Shown here: positions 22,388 through 34,842 of the stretch, one piece after another
Position numbering within the stretch: the stretch's first letter is position 1
Layout of the letters: each line of letters begins with the position of its first letter
Assembly (NCBI GenBank): GCA_002812745.2
Contig: NCSJ02000017.1
Span: 62,001-126,000, forward strand
DNA length: 64,000 nucleotides
Direction of reading: 5' to 3'
DNA from: Scytalidium lignicola
Lineage: Eukaryota > Ascomycota > Leotiomycetes
Position numbers and translations under genes: made by a program
Notes under the pieces: model-generated
The model's database searches: none
What the model was told of the DNA's origin: nothing
What the model saw: only the letters and a program-made list of their open reading frames with translations

Positions 22388-23877
22388 ATGGCCTCGAACC
22401 TATTGCTAACACAGCCAGCTGGTCCAGAATTATCCGGAACTGAGAAATTAGATATANTTTTTTGCAATTACAGAGATCCGTATGTACATTCCTGTCTTGA
22501 ATAAGTCTAGCATCTCTGCATGNTTTTTTTTTTGTTGAATATTATCATTAATACTGATACTTTGAAGTCTTGAGTGGAATTCTGGGTCTTTTTACAGCTC
22601 TCTTTCGAGGATCTGCAGGAGCCCCTAGCTATATAACAGATGTCATCCACCATCTCATGCGAAAGACCTCCCGTTTATCTGTGGCACAGTTTCAGTGAGT
22701 TTTTTGTGTGAAAGTGTAATAGTGTAGCCCTATTAGTAGCTAAAAGTTGTGGAAATGAAGATATATAGACCGGAATACAAGCACCGATATAGTTTATTCC
22801 CAATTTGTCGCAAGAAAGAAAATCCCTAGTAATACAATTACGCTCTCAGATGGAACAAAATGCCATTGGATTGGTTCTGATAAAGCAAAAAGGGTATTGG
22901 TTTACTTTCCTGGTAAGAAGTTATGACTGTTTGCAACCTCTCGGAGTTAACAGCTTGTTTAGGAAGTTATGTCTTGCCGTCAGCTAGATTCCATCTACAG
23001 TTTGCATCTAATTGTGCAAGTAAATTGAACAATGAGGGCCGTGATACGGCAGTTTTGGTAGTCTCAACTGGTGAGACATTTGCAAGATATATTTGCCAAT
23101 CTCAACTTGTTGACATGTGCAACGTATAGGTCTTGCACCACGATATCAGTATCCTTACCAATTAAGCCAAGGAGTGACAGCATTAAAGTATTTGCTTGAA
23201 GAGACGGAGAGAAATCCATCAGATGTAAGATAAATAATTGTACGAGGCACTATGACGGCAGGGATCGCTGATCATTAAAGATCGCTCTGATCGGAGATTC
23301 TACAGCTGGGAATCTAGTCCTCGCTCTCCTCTCTCATATCAACCACCCTCTACAGGAGGTCCAGCCTCTACAGATAGAAGAGAAATTTGGAGGCGCCATC
23401 CTCGTTTCACCAATCACGGATTTTAACGCAAAGACATCCTCAACTATTACAAATGCAAAGAAAGATTGGATCGCTCCTAGTACTATACCAACTTGGGGTG
23501 ACAATTATGCAGGCCACAGAGAAAGGGACGTATATATCAATCCTACTATGGGGTCTGAAGAGTGGTGGAAAGATGTAAAGGTCAAGGAGGTGATTGTTCT
23601 CTATGGTGAATACGAACTATCAAGAGACAGTATCAACACATGGGTGACAAAATTCAAGGTGAGATTCATCCTTCAGTGTTCTAATATTTTAGAAATTGTA
23701 TATGGAATCAAACTAAGCAGATTGGAATGATAGAAATACAATCCCACAACAACAGTAGTCCTTGGGCTAGGTGAATACCATACACAGCCTATCATGGACA
23801 TTATCCGGAGCACCAAGACACCCAGCAGGCAAACACAGATGTTAGAGTCTTGGCTATTAAAATCTTTGTGGGCATGA
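22388..23877 (+). CDS. Alpha/beta hydrolase fold-3 (HSL-like esterase) with altered oxyanion motif
   Basis: Putative carboxylesterase or lactonase of the hormone-sensitive-lipase family. Seven exons: 22388-22479, 22568-22694, 22761-22912, 22963-23070, 23130-23224, 23281-23658 and 23734-23877. Exon 1 contains an N at 22457; leaving it out gives 1095 bases and a clean 364-aa protein (TEKLDIFFAITEIL then LSGILGLFTALFRG across intron 1). Landmarks: DGTKCHWIGS, the strand LVYFPGGSYVLPS, LAPRYQYPYQ, the nucleophile elbow GDSTAGNL (family consensus GDSAGG) and the C-terminal His in GEYHTQPIMDII. The usual HGGG oxyanion hole reads PGGS, with the His missing, so activity or substrate may differ. The last intron must use the GATAG acceptor at 23733; the earlier CAG leads to a premature stop. 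Neighbours give no pathway clue. Confidence 0.82.
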
Positions 23878-24079
23878 GTTTCAGTGTGGCAATATTAGAG
23901 AAATATATGCTTAATTATGGACTACATATATCCATTATTAGCTATTGCAACAGGGATTAGATTTCTCAATAAATGGAATTTAAAACCAAGAAAAAGGCAA
24001 TTATCACAACCATTTAACATAACGGGCAAAGGTTAAGTAAGGTTTAAACTATGCACTGGCATATTATGGGGTTTCATTA

Positions 24080-27000
24080 TCATTCTCCGGTAAGGTCAAC
24101 GAACTCTTCTTTCACTGTAATAGTATTGCGCCCTCTCTTCACTGATGGAGAGAATGCAATAACATCAACTTCACCATCATCCCTCTCCCTCTTAAACCTA
24201 CCTGTGTTCTGTCTTCGACGCATGGCAGTAATGTTAGCAAGCCTTAGTTGTTCATCATAGGCTTCTTCTGCAGATTCAAGCTTCTCCTCTAAATCCTTAC
24301 TCATGTCCTTCAAGTTCTGCACCTTCCTGCGAAGATCCTCAATTGCTCCATTTGCATCCAACTCTCTCAGTTCAAGATGATAATTTTGGATTCGTAGGTC
24401 CTCGACATGTTTTTGCTGCTCTTGATGCTCTAACTTTGCTTTCTCAAGTTCTCTGCTCAGAGATTCGATTTGCGTTTGCCTGGCCGTTAACAGTTCATCC
24501 TTCGTCTGGAGTTCCCTAGCCATTTGAAAAACTTTCTGCTGCTCCCCCCCAGTTTTGGATTGCAATTCATAGAGTTTCTTTTGATCTACTTCCGCTTTCA
24601 ACTTCGACTCACGCAACTGTGTCTCGAGGGTAGTAATATCTCTTTGCTTCAATTCCATCAGGTCTAGGTTCNTTTTTTAGTTGATCTTCTCTTGTCTGTA
24701 GCTTCTTGTTCTGCTCTATTATCGCCGTCTTGAATTCCCGTATCGTCTGATCTCGAGTCTGAACGAGGTTCTGTTGTGCTTCTAAATTCCACTCAATATT
24801 TCGCAGTTGTGTTTCTCTTTCTGAAAGCCGCCTGTCTTGTAATACGATGCGCTCGTTGAGCCCATCTATCTGCTTATCTCTAGTAGCAATTATCTCCTTC
24901 TGAAACTCGATCTCAACCTTGAGAAAGAAGTTAGCCAGCGGAAGAGCTTATGTCAGTGGGATAATTTGCTAACCTGGAACCTTAAGGCATCGTTTGACTC
25001 TGGTTCTTGTGGATGACCTCCTTCTCGGCAGCTCCCCCATCCGCCGTTATAGCTATGATTTGATAGTCGCCGGACTGGAGAATAACCATTTACAACAATC
25101 TCTTCGTCGCTTGATGCATCGTACAACGAGGCATAGTCGCCTCCATTGTGACAACTGTTAGCATCATCATTTTTTAATAAATCATCCTCTGAGATTCTAC
25201 TAGGCAACGAGTTTCTAATTGCGGTAGTTCTTCTCATTGTCGAAGCCCTTCTATATGATTTCGGGGAGATAGCTTGTGGAGCGAGACCAAAAATTGCTTG
25301 AGGATCTGGCCGTGAGACCATAGGGAAGTATTTTTCCTCGGGATCTAATCCAGTAAAGACTGCACCGAAGTCCTTCCTTGACACGATCTTTTCAGGGCAA
25401 CCACATTTCATCAAAGTGGCCTGGCTTTCTTGGGTCACTGTATTGTTTTGATCGCGATTTTCGTAGTCTGGTGACGAATCTGATTACTCCGTCAGCATGG
25501 GAACATCAAAGTAATTCCATGGCTGCAATGGGTAGGAAAGGTCAAAGAGGTTTACTTACTGTCTACCAAAAGGTCATGACGCCTTGTAGGACAAGTGCTC
25601 TCGCGATGCAAAGTTACTTGGCACTTAGGATCCATTCCGTACACCCTGGAAGCTACATCGCGATCCAAGTCTGCCCACAACACTTCGATCTCCCCGGCTC
25701 GATCAGTTGACTTGACTTCGACCATTATTGGCATCTCACGGAGGCTCTCACAAACTCTCAGATATAGTGCATCATCTGACTCCTGTAGTTCTTTGTGCTT
25801 CGTCTCCGGGTGTCTCTCCAACTCTTCTAGGACCATCTCATACAGATCTGTTACGATATGATCGCAGGTGAAATGCTCCATCACTGAGTGCTCTCCTAAA
25901 GATTGGATAGAGAGTCGACAATGAGCTGCAGCATGGCTTGTTCCAAAACTGAGCCATTTTTCGTTGATTTCGAGTGTGTTTTCGAAAAGCAGTAAATCAA
26001 GATCTGCCTTAACTCCACATTTGAAAATAAGATCCAGCCCTTTTGTTCTCTCATCAAGAGCTAAGGCCGCCTTTAAAGCTCTCTGAAAGCCAACAGAGTA
26101 TGCTGTCTCAGTATTTTTTGCCAGTGGAGCGTTGTGGAGCAGATAACACTGCTGTTGTTGCGGTGTGCGAACGAGATTGAACCTTCGTAGAGGGTCCCAA
26201 AGAACACCAGACAGTTGCTCGGGCTCTTTTCTTAGACTATTCCTAATAATTTCAACATCCTAGCGGTGACAATATTTAATCGATTGTTAACTGGCCTAGT
26301 TTTAGAGAAGTTCGTACCTTGTCTCCATTGCGACTATCATGATAGAACATCTTTCGCTCAGAATCAATGCTCAGAAGATAGCCCCAAAGCTGACGTGCAG
26401 TCGCTTCGGAAATATGACCTCCTACTTCATGGACGTCGGCCCATTTATCCTCTCGCAGCATCGTGACATACCTTGCAATGGTATCTTCCTCATCCGATTG
26501 TAAAGCCTCTGCCCAGATCTGAGACAATATCTCGGCTTCCTCTGTTGGGTTTACCAACCTTTCCCGGTCTCGATTCACTCGGCCATTGAAGAAATTATAT
26601 CCGAACAAGAAAGGTTTGGTGGATGATATTCCCTCGAGAAGGAGACCCTTAAGATATATTCTGCCACCAAATCTTTCGTCCATTATTAGATTACCGTAAC
26701 GAGTTTCAATCATCTTAGAAGGTCGATTTAGATCAATAGAGACATCAACCCATTTCATAAAGTCTGCCTTGTCAATTTTGTTTCCACGACCGCGGACCTT
26801 CCCGATCTTTACCATCACATCCTCCCAGATGTTATTTTTTAACTCCCTTGGTTTGCCTTTATCACGCTTCCCCCGATATGTGTCCTTTAGTTTCTTGAGT
26901 CTTGTATCTTTCATCTCAGTTAGGAAACAATATAGCATATTCTCATACTTTCCAGCGAACTTCATGGTCCAGTAGAACTCTGAAGACTCATATTGGACTC

Positions 27001-27531
27001 GGTAACCTCTACGAACCATCACTAAAGAAGCAACTTTGAATCCCTCTCCGTGTGTGCCAGCTGCCTCAATGTTGCCTCTTTTACTAGTTTCTCCAATATT
27101 CAGGGTGCTTCTACTCAGATGAGACTTAAAATTGGTAAATTCGAGTGACCCGTCTTTGAAGCGAATGAATCCGAGAAGTTTATCTGTCACAGGGTGACGT
27201 GCTTCAACGATGTAGACATCTTTTGAATCAAACCCTTTCACGATAGGATTGAAGTCTTTCTGTTTCAGGCCTGCTACCTCCACGATAGCATCTTTCCTAA
27301 GAAAACCAGTCAATAACAGCGTCATTGTAGTAATTATTCGACCCACCAGTTCTGATAGAACTCTCTGATTGCATGTCCAGGTTTCCAACCAGGGACATAA
27401 CCTTTTGAAAGTCCCAGTGGCTGTCTACCACGACATAGTATATCCCAGTTATGGTCAAGCAAGTATGTACATTCGTCCTCACATTCATTATCACCAGAAT
27501 CTGAATCGGAATCGTATGGAGCCATTGCCAT
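24080..27531 (-). CDS. GHKL (Hsp90-like) ATPase with coiled-coil tail and terminal SIM-like motif
   Basis: Exons 27531-27347, 27296-26318, 26259-25560, 25479-24974 and 24917-24080; omitting the N at 24672 gives 3207 bases, 1068 aa. The N-terminal part has a GHKL ATP-binding signature: AIREFYQNWKDAI (residues about 54-66; Glu-x3-Asn-x2-Asp-Ala, rebuilt across intron 1) and GTHGEGFKVASL (about 142-153, the glycine-rich lid). The middle third is globular and unrecognised. About residues 790-1010 form a long coiled coil rich in Glu, Lys, Gln and Leu. The tail is basic (RRRQNTGRFKRERDD, KRGR) and ends KEEFVDLTGE, an acidic-flanked VDLT like a SUMO-interaction motif; a second candidate is DEEIVV. 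The order ATPase, middle domain, coiled coil, SIM recalls MORC-type chromatin ATPases, but no CW zinc finger is visible. Function is inference: nuclear, ATP-driven dimerising clamp. Confidence 0.8.
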
Positions 27532-28713
27532 ATGAGGAGACGAAAGAAGATGTGCGACGTAACATACAGAGAAGGAGAAGGTACTATATCTGCCGTGAGT
27601 TATTAGAGAAAATATTCAAGCTAGAATACGCAGCTTGTAGCAGGGTTATAGGTGCGAAAGTGAAGGTAGTTGAGAGCAACGTTGAGGCTGAGCCAAAGCC
27701 TTGCGTGTATGAGCCTGCCAATCTGAGGCGCGTTGGGTATGGTAGAATGAGGAACAAGTGTCGCAACACAAAACATGGAGTATCAATTAGTTAGCTACTC
27801 CGAAAGTGAACTGTTGGAATGTTTCTGCCGATTAAATGCTCGTGTTTTGCTTTGGTGTTGTCAGGCGGTAGAGTCAACTACAGTGTGATGTTGGTGTTTT
27901 GAGTTCCATGATTGGTTGGACCCATGATCGCGAAACGCTCAATCATCTACGCCAAGACCAAACAAACAAATTCTCTTATAAAGATAGACTATTCTATGTT
28001 TCGCTGACTTCGGGGTTTTAAGTTAGCCTTCTTGATGCACAAATATAAATCTTAATCACTTCATTTACTAAAAACACTTTAAACAAAAATCCAACTCCCT
28101 CGCTGTTTCGACTCCTGGAAATGATGTACTGATCACTATTAGTCGCTGTCTGTGCCTGACACAATACATAAAAACCGAACTGCCTCTACCCTTCATGTAC
28201 TGTCCTGGTCAAAGTTGGTTATTGAGCAAATACTTGAACATTCATGTAATCTGTGGGGTTATCTGCTGAAAATTGAAGAGTCATTGAATCTGCCAGTACT
28301 CATTCATCACTATACTACAGAAGATTCGAGATTACTTTAATGTAGATAGGGCACAAAGTACTTATAGTTATATAGTTGCAAATTGCTCATATCTGTCAAG
28401 AATTTGAAAATAATAAAGGAATATTAGAAGGGATCCTGAAGAAAATATTCTTGCATGAGGTATTAGACTCTTAAATTCCCTCTTCGCAAAGAAATAGAAC
28501 GGGATGAAAAAACGCTGATTCACTTACTGCGGTTACTTATATATGACTAAGGATCACGGTATGTGTATCATAATTTATCCTAGTCAGAACTCTAATTTAA
28601 CAGTTTACGTGAAAAATAAAGCCCTTTTCTATNAAAAAACTGCAAGATTGGCTAAACATAAATTCACCTCTTCACTTTCTTATGTACTATCAACTAGATA
28701 CCAAATACATAAC
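27532..28713. other. Intergenic, no gene seen
   Basis: Upstream of the GHKL ATPase and downstream of the aldo/keto reductase. The plus-strand frame at 27369-27794 overlaps the ATPase start antisense and has no domain. An N lies at 28633 beside an A run. Confidence 0.5.
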
Positions 28714-29805
28714 TTAGCTCTGATCTGTTGTCGGGTCCCAAGTAACCGGGCTATAGTCCTCTGTATACAACGAGTCCATATCCTCTTTCGACAGCTCGAA
28801 ATCATATATGTTCGCATTCTCGGCAATCCGGCTTGGGTTGGACGATTTTGGTAGTGGAATAAAACCCTGTGGCAAGTCCTTAGATGGAATATCGGGGGGT
28901 GTAAAAATAGAATGGCTCACCTTTTGCAGACTCCACCTGAGTAGGACTTGTGACGGTGTTTTGTGATGCTTCTCTCCTAGCTTTACTAAACCCGGCTCCT
29001 CAAGTCTAACCGTTCTGGTCAGAGGACAGTAGGCCTCAATCACGATATTGCGTTCGCTCAGCCAGCTCACGATATCAGTTCGCCCAAGCCAAGGATGCAG
29101 CTCGTATTGTCCAACATCAATTGGAGCTAATCCTTCGGTATTGATATATTCTTCGAGTTCATTAAGATGATGTACCCCAAAGTTGGAAACTCCGATCGAG
29201 TGAACTTTTCCTTGTTTCTGAGCCTCACTGAGGGCTTTCCATGCTCCAAGACGAGCATCCTTGCCACCGTAAGGAGCATGAATGAGGATTAGATCAAAAT
29301 ATTCCTCACCTGCCTTCTCCAAACACGAAATAATAGATTTTTTTGCGTTTTCATAACCCAATTTATCAATCGCTAATTTGGTGGTAAGGAAAATTTCTGA
29401 TCGTGGGATGTTAGATTCACGAATAGCTTCACTGCATTCGATTTCATTTCCGTAAAAAATTGCCGTATCAATCTAATTCACATTGTTAGAGACGTAATAA
29501 AATAAACTAAAGTAAAATTATTGCCACATACGTGTCTGTATCCAATCTGTAAGGCTTTGAGCACTATATCCTTCGTAGCTTCAGGTGGGCTGCAAATGCT
29601 GTCAGTATGGATGAATATCTTCATGGTCGGGATACACCCACCTACGGTAGACCTGTTGGCGATGGCAGCTATTAGTTAAGAACCTCCATATACTGGTTCA
29701 GTTCCTTTAAGGCTTAATCTAAAGAAAACTTACACCGAAGCCTAGTGTTGGTATTTCGTAGCCCGATTTAATCTTGTACGAAGATTTGAGACTCAGAGAA
29801 GTCAT
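28714..29805 (-). CDS. Aldo/keto reductase
   Basis: NADPH-dependent reduction of aldehydes or ketones; cytosolic (beta/alpha)8 barrel. Exons 29805-29734, 29652-29642, 29589-29532 and 29472-28714 sum to 900 bases (299 aa). Catalytic tetrad visible: Asp in HIDTAIFYGNE, Tyr in the same segment, Lys in LTTKLAID and His in LILIHAPYGG. Further family text: SIGVSNFGVHHL and VGQYELHPWLG. Exon 2 is a micro-exon of only 11 bases (reading VYR plus two bases); it is required to join GFG to SPPEATKDIV in frame. The C-terminal region around residues 225-255 (KVSHSIFTPPDIP...) replaces the usual simple VIPKSS loop with a longer insertion before PLPKSSNPSRI. Substrate unknown. The gene stands alone, with gene-poor DNA on its 5' side. 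Confidence 0.92.
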
Positions 29806-30732
29806 GTTTGTTAGATAAACTTATGACAAGTTCGTACAAGGATGTATCGATCGTTACGGAAGAGAACCTAATGCGCCCGCAGCTGCAAAAGTTTGATTGG
29901 TTTCAGAGACTTCCGGTTATTATATATTTCCCTTTTTCTTTAGTTCCCTGTCCGATACCTGATCCAGCGGAATACCAAAAAATTGGCAAAATTACTCTTT
30001 TGCAATCTCAACAAATATTGTTAGGATATAGAAATGCTTCCTTTTGCAGTAAATTCTAGTGTCCAGGCAGGCTGGGGTATTTGGCCGGCACGAACTACGT
30101 TATAATTACAGATAATACAGTAACAAGTTTCTCCCACTACTGTAACGTTAAAACCGGATATAGAAATAGCCCCACTTAAATATGGAGACATGGAGTTGTC
30201 GGACGTACGGATAAAGTCCGTCTGGTATACCTGGCTAAGCTCGGGGTTAATGAGTTGTGTACGTAAGACAAGGTTTGCTCAAATAATCGAGTAAAGGACT
30301 AAGCTAATAAATCGACCTAAGCTTCGTATATTTATTTATCAATATAATTTTGCAGGTAGTAAGCTAGACTTCTCGTCTCTCCGCAGTAAGTGATTGTGGA
30401 AGAGGTTATTACCTTTTTCGAGTATATTCTCTATTATGATAACTATACACGGGTTTGACTCATCCGCCGCTTCGCTATTAAAGTGTAGCGAAAGAAGGTT
30501 GATGAGCATGATGAGCATGATGAGCGATCGGGGATCCAGGTATTCGCACCAGCAAATCCTTCCGTCATATCTTAATCAACCAAGCAGACACATACTTCAG
30601 TTAGATGGCATCACTACACTTTTAAGTCAATCAATCAGTGACAATATTAACTGTTTAGATTTTGTTTAACTATTAGTAATTTATTTATTTTAAAAAAAAA
30701 TTAACAGATATCAAAACGTTTNAAAAAAATAT
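29806..30732. other. Intergenic, no gene seen
   Basis: AT-rich. Contains an ATGAGC trinucleotide-scale repeat at about 30501-30526 and an N at 30722 beside an A run. Nothing coding was recognised. Confidence 0.5.
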
Positions 30733-30856
30733 CGACAAGAGGAGGATTCGCACCCTCGCGGATTGCTCCACAAATTCTAACTGTGTGCTTCATTTCATAA
30801 TCTAAATTTCTCAATGTAAATTGAATGCGGTCTACCACCAGTCAGCCATCTTTTCG
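30733..30856 (-). pseudogene. Degenerate intron-containing tRNA-Leu(CAA)-like sequence
   Basis: Read on the minus strand, the ends CGAAAAG and CTTGTCG pair as a seven-base acceptor stem with one mismatch. Between them are a D-arm-like TGGCTGACTGGTGGTAGA, an anticodon-arm start CATTCAAT (anticodon CAA), an intron-sized insert, a CACA/TGTG variable arm and a T-arm GAGGGTGCGAATCC. The T-loop has TGC instead of TTC, position 37 is T, and the A-box is poor, so this is most likely a decayed tRNA gene. Confidence 0.45.
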
Positions 30857-33413
30857 CCTCTTTAAATATTGGGCCTCAGGCATATACATCACCCTTCATG
30901 TGTGTTGTAGCCTCAGGTATTTGATACACTCACGTGACAAGCCATGGCAAAAGCCATATGAAGTCATAGAATCGGAGTCGGGGCAATTATCATACCTGTG
31001 AGACATTTTCACATGATACGTACGTTTACAGGTGTGTATATGATATGGGAGTATTTCCCCAGCTGTAGCTGTTATTAGCTAGTTGTTTTTGATAGTTGAA
31101 ATTCATACTGCTCGCGTACGTACCAATGATAACAGTAGCCGTAGCCTGTTCAACAATGTGGAAGTACGAGAAGTATCATCTACCCCTAACGGTGCCCTGT
31201 GTAACTTTCTGTATAACTTACGTAATCCTCTTTATTCCGAACCATGATCATGGTTAAGACCGACTTAATTCCAGATCCGGAGTAATCATGGCTAAAAATG
31301 GTAGGAGCGGAAATAAGGCGTAACCCCGATATACTCTAGAGTTAGTAATACATGAAGAAAGGGTGTAGGTGCCCTAGCCTTTGTGATCGATGGAGGGGAT
31401 ACCCCCACGGTGCTACACACCAATCAATAGTGATCAATCTATCTATCATACATTCACAAGAATATTTGCGATAGACCTCAGAGATACAGAGTTGGTCTAA
31501 TAACATGAAAGAGAAAGAATTTCGCATAAGTATCGCTAGTTCGCTGCCATCACTGGCACTGGATAAACATGATGCCCGTGGAAAAGGGGTTGAAGACTCC
31601 CATCCAACCGGCAAGCGCAGGTGCATCTAATCAAATGATATAGCAAGACCAATGCTAATCACATTTCCATGGTCCCGATCTTACATCACGAACAGAAATC
31701 AACTTTGAAATATGATGTAACCGTTCCGGTGATTTCTAGAACTTTTTTNCTGCGAATTTTCGTATGATCATTTTGTATTTTTGACCCTCCTTTTGATTTC
31801 TCAAGCTTTGCACTCCGACCAACCACTCGATACTTTAATAGAATGGCATTGTAATATTCGAAAGGCTTAGCTCTCAACCTAAGGAGGAGGACGATGGAAC
31901 TAATTTCGCGTCTAGTATTGACTTTCAGAATCTTAATGAGCTTGCTAGAATATCTGATCTTTTTTGTTTTCATTACACCATTAGTGATCATCCAATATTT
32001 ATTGACCTATCTACCACAAATTATCTCAAGCGGCACAAAATCATGCAGCAAGAATATGAAGATCGAGTTTGGTTATGTTTTGTACTGCGTCGATATCGTC
32101 AAAGTCTTCCTTAATAAATCTGTCGAGATACAGTATGGAGCGAGGCTTAGCATATATAATAAATGGATGGCTAATTCTGTGTTCAGGTTAGAGGCCTTTA
32201 GAAATATAGCAAGATCGCTTTAATTACACTTTTATCTGGGATGTAATCATGTAGGCGACTAGAAGTTTTCGTGGAATCATTTACGATAACCATTATTTGC
32301 GTGCTAAGCTGCGGTACAGATGAGGTATCGGATATCTCTAGTTAGTATTGATTCGTTTTAGTCTCAGCCACCCTGCTCTTCAATATATCACTTTCTGTTG
32401 GAAGTAATATATATCACATCATAGTACAGTATTCTTTAAGTCCGCCGAATTCCGCCGTATTTCGTAGCTTTCGACTTACTACATCATCCCTCACATGTAT
32501 AACGCAATCACAATTAAGCTTAAAAGGACCACGCCCTCCAGTTATCTTAAGTCTAAACCTCTTTTGTCCGGTTTGGATTTCCTTGCCAGTTTCTGATTCG
32601 TTGGATTCCATGATACCATCGTACAATCGAAGTTGTAGAAAGCTACCCAGTTATCACTCGCTCGAGTCACCCTATAAGATATCAAAACTCCACATCGTCC
32701 AATCCTAGAAAAATCTAGTTTATCAACAGCATTCCTGCTGCCAATATTGGCAGCCAGGAAAGGACGAATCGGCCGTTGAATGCGAATGCCGAGTGAATCT
32801 ACCCTAAAGCGGATACTGAGAAACGGTTACAAGACGAATTATGCGGAATTATCTGGATTTCAGAAGAACAGGAACTTTAAGGTTGGATTTAAACATGAAA
32901 AATGAACGGTTTCAATACTTTGACTCTGAGAAGGCTAGATTTCGGATGCTTGCTGATACAGCGGGGTCCCGTTCCGAAGGTAACTAATTAGTGAAATTAG
33001 TAACTCCATCAATGAAAACCGCCTAGTCTTGTTGCTTAAATCTCTTCGACGGCATTCTTTTCCTTACGGATATGGTTAGACTTCTCCATCAACTTTACTA
33101 AAGAATCCACAAACTAGTGGAGATTTTCCTCAACACCCATCTTCATTGGTTCTTTCTTTCTCACAGGTGCATTATTCCCCTAGGACTAGATTCGGAATAG
33201 TTAGGTACCGAATTATTCACAGCTTATAAATGATGACTATTACTGTGGGGATAATTACGTTCTAATCAAACTATGCAGCATAGTAGAGTATAACTGTATA
33301 AATATCTCATACTAATCATACTATCAGTAATTGTAAATTCACTCTAAGTCCTCTTAGCTAATCTCAAATCATTTTTCTCAAAAAGCTAATTACCAAAGTA
33401 TCATATAATCAAA
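30857..33413. other. Gene-poor 2.5-kb region
   Basis: No supported gene apart from the weak small frame listed at 31894-32223. Contains an N at 31749 after a T run. Base composition is AT-rich with stops in all frames, as expected for decayed or regulatory DNA. The final 200 bases before 33414 are the promoter of the GST gene. Confidence 0.5.
31894..32223 (+). CDS. Possible small membrane protein, 109 aa (weak)
   Basis: Open frame in otherwise empty DNA. The first 45 residues are strongly hydrophobic (LEYLIFFVFITPLVIIQYLL), compatible with one or two membrane helices; the rest is polar. There is no recognisable family, no intron and no neighbour evidence. An AT-rich random frame can look hydrophobic, so this is listed only as a candidate. 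Confidence 0.2.
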   Translation: MELISRLVLTFRILMSLLEYLIFFVFITPLVIIQYLLTYLPQIISSGTKSCSKNMKIEFGYVLYCVDIVKVFLNKSVEIQYGARLSIYNKWMANSVFRLEAFRNIARSL

Positions 33414-34186
33414 ATGGTCATCAAGATTCACGGATCCCCATTCTCCACTTGCACACAGCGTGTAGCTACTGTCCTTGTGGAGAAAGGCGTACCATACGAG
33501 ATCGTCCCAGTCGATTTCGCAAGGCTTGAACACAAGAGTGGGCCATTTTTGGAGAAGCAGCCTTTTGGCAAGGTTCCAGTGTTAGAAGATGAGGATGGAT
33601 TTCTTATCTATGGTAAGCCCTCGGTGGATTTAACTTTTATATATCAATAATAAGTGTTAACTATTAACTTGTGTTATTAGAAAGCAGAGCTATCGGTCAG
33701 TACATCGCATCCAAGTATCGTGACCAGGGTACCGATCTCTTCCCCGCTAAGGATGACCTGAAGGCTTTTGGGTTACTCCAACAGGTAACTAATTAGAAAG
33801 CACACACAAGATTTTTATAAATCTATCCTAACATTCAAATGTAGGCTATCTCCGCCGAACTCTCCAACTTTGACCCTCCCGCCTCTGGAATTGCCTATGA
33901 AAAGGTGTTTAAGGCCATGCATGGAGAAGGTCCAGCGGATGAGGCGCAAGTCGCAAAACTGACAGCTCAACTGGAAAATGTTCTTCAAGGCTATGAGCGT
34001 ATACTCTCTAAGCACAAATATCTCACTGGAGATAAGCTGGCTCTTGCTGATTTATACCATCTCCCCTACGCAACTTTCATTGAGAATTTGGGATTTGCGG
34101 AGGTCTATGCTAAGTACCCAGCTTTCAACAAGTGGATCAAGGAACTGCAGGCCAGGGATAGCTGGAAGAAAGTTACAGCTAAATAA
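33414..34186 (+). CDS. Glutathione S-transferase
   Basis: Conjugates glutathione to electrophiles or reduces peroxides in the cytosol. Exons 33414-33612, 33681-33784 and 33845-34186 give 214 aa, the standard size. Thioredoxin-fold N-domain: VIKIHGSPFSTCTQRVATVL with Ser/Cys candidates for glutathione activation, FGKVPVLEDEDGFLIYESRAIGQYI with the cis-Pro (KVPVL) and the ESRAI glutathione-binding turn, completed across intron 1. All-helical C-domain: LTGDKLALADLYHLP, the conserved N-capping box with Asp. It resembles the theta/phi-like fungal GSTs. The short distance (under 700 bases) to the SDR gene downstream is not evidence of a pathway by itself. Confidence 0.95.
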
Positions 34187-34842
34187 ATTAGTTATTTAGA
34201 TAGAAATAGAACGGATACCAATGAAATTTTTTTCATCATTACCGTTAGCCTTATAATTTATGTGCCGAATTCTCATAATTATTGGTGATCTTTGGTCATA
34301 ACTCCACCAGGGGAAATGTTGCCTCCAAAAGGCAATGCTATCTATAATTCCGCACTAAAGGAAAGGATTCTATACTATGAACTCTCAATCCACTAATAGC
34401 AGTTCAACTCTAAGACCTTGTGCATCTATACTTTGTAATCTACTATTACTCAAAGACAATCGAAAAAAATCTCGTTTGTTAAGTAGAAGCTAGTATCATC
34501 ATATCCAGTCAAAAAAAAAATTTCTCTCTAGACTAGGGACAAGCACTAGTCTTGTAGTTCTTTTCCTCATATAAAATGTGCCCTCTTGTTTTATGCACAT
34601 TCTGGTGCTTGCAATCCTAGAGTGGGGCATAATTATGAAATCCTTGGGACCGGGTAATTCGTTTTAGGACCATTTAGAATGACTAATTCCGCTCTCGGCG
34701 GGGTTGATCAAGGTTATGATAAGGAATAATAGAATCCTCTTGAATCCATGAGAAATTCAGACTGGTATTTTATGGGATAGTTTCCTCCCCTGCTTGAAAC
34801 TCCAGCACTGACTCCTCCAAGTGTGATCCCCATAGAAAAATA
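34187..34842. other. Intergenic, no gene seen
   Basis: 3' flank of the GST and promoter of the SDR gene. Contains A/T runs; no open frame of interest. Confidence 0.5.

Noticed and set aside
27369..27794. Plus-strand 141-residue frame at the GHKL gene start
   Set aside because: Antisense to exon 1 and the promoter of the ATPase; no recognisable content.
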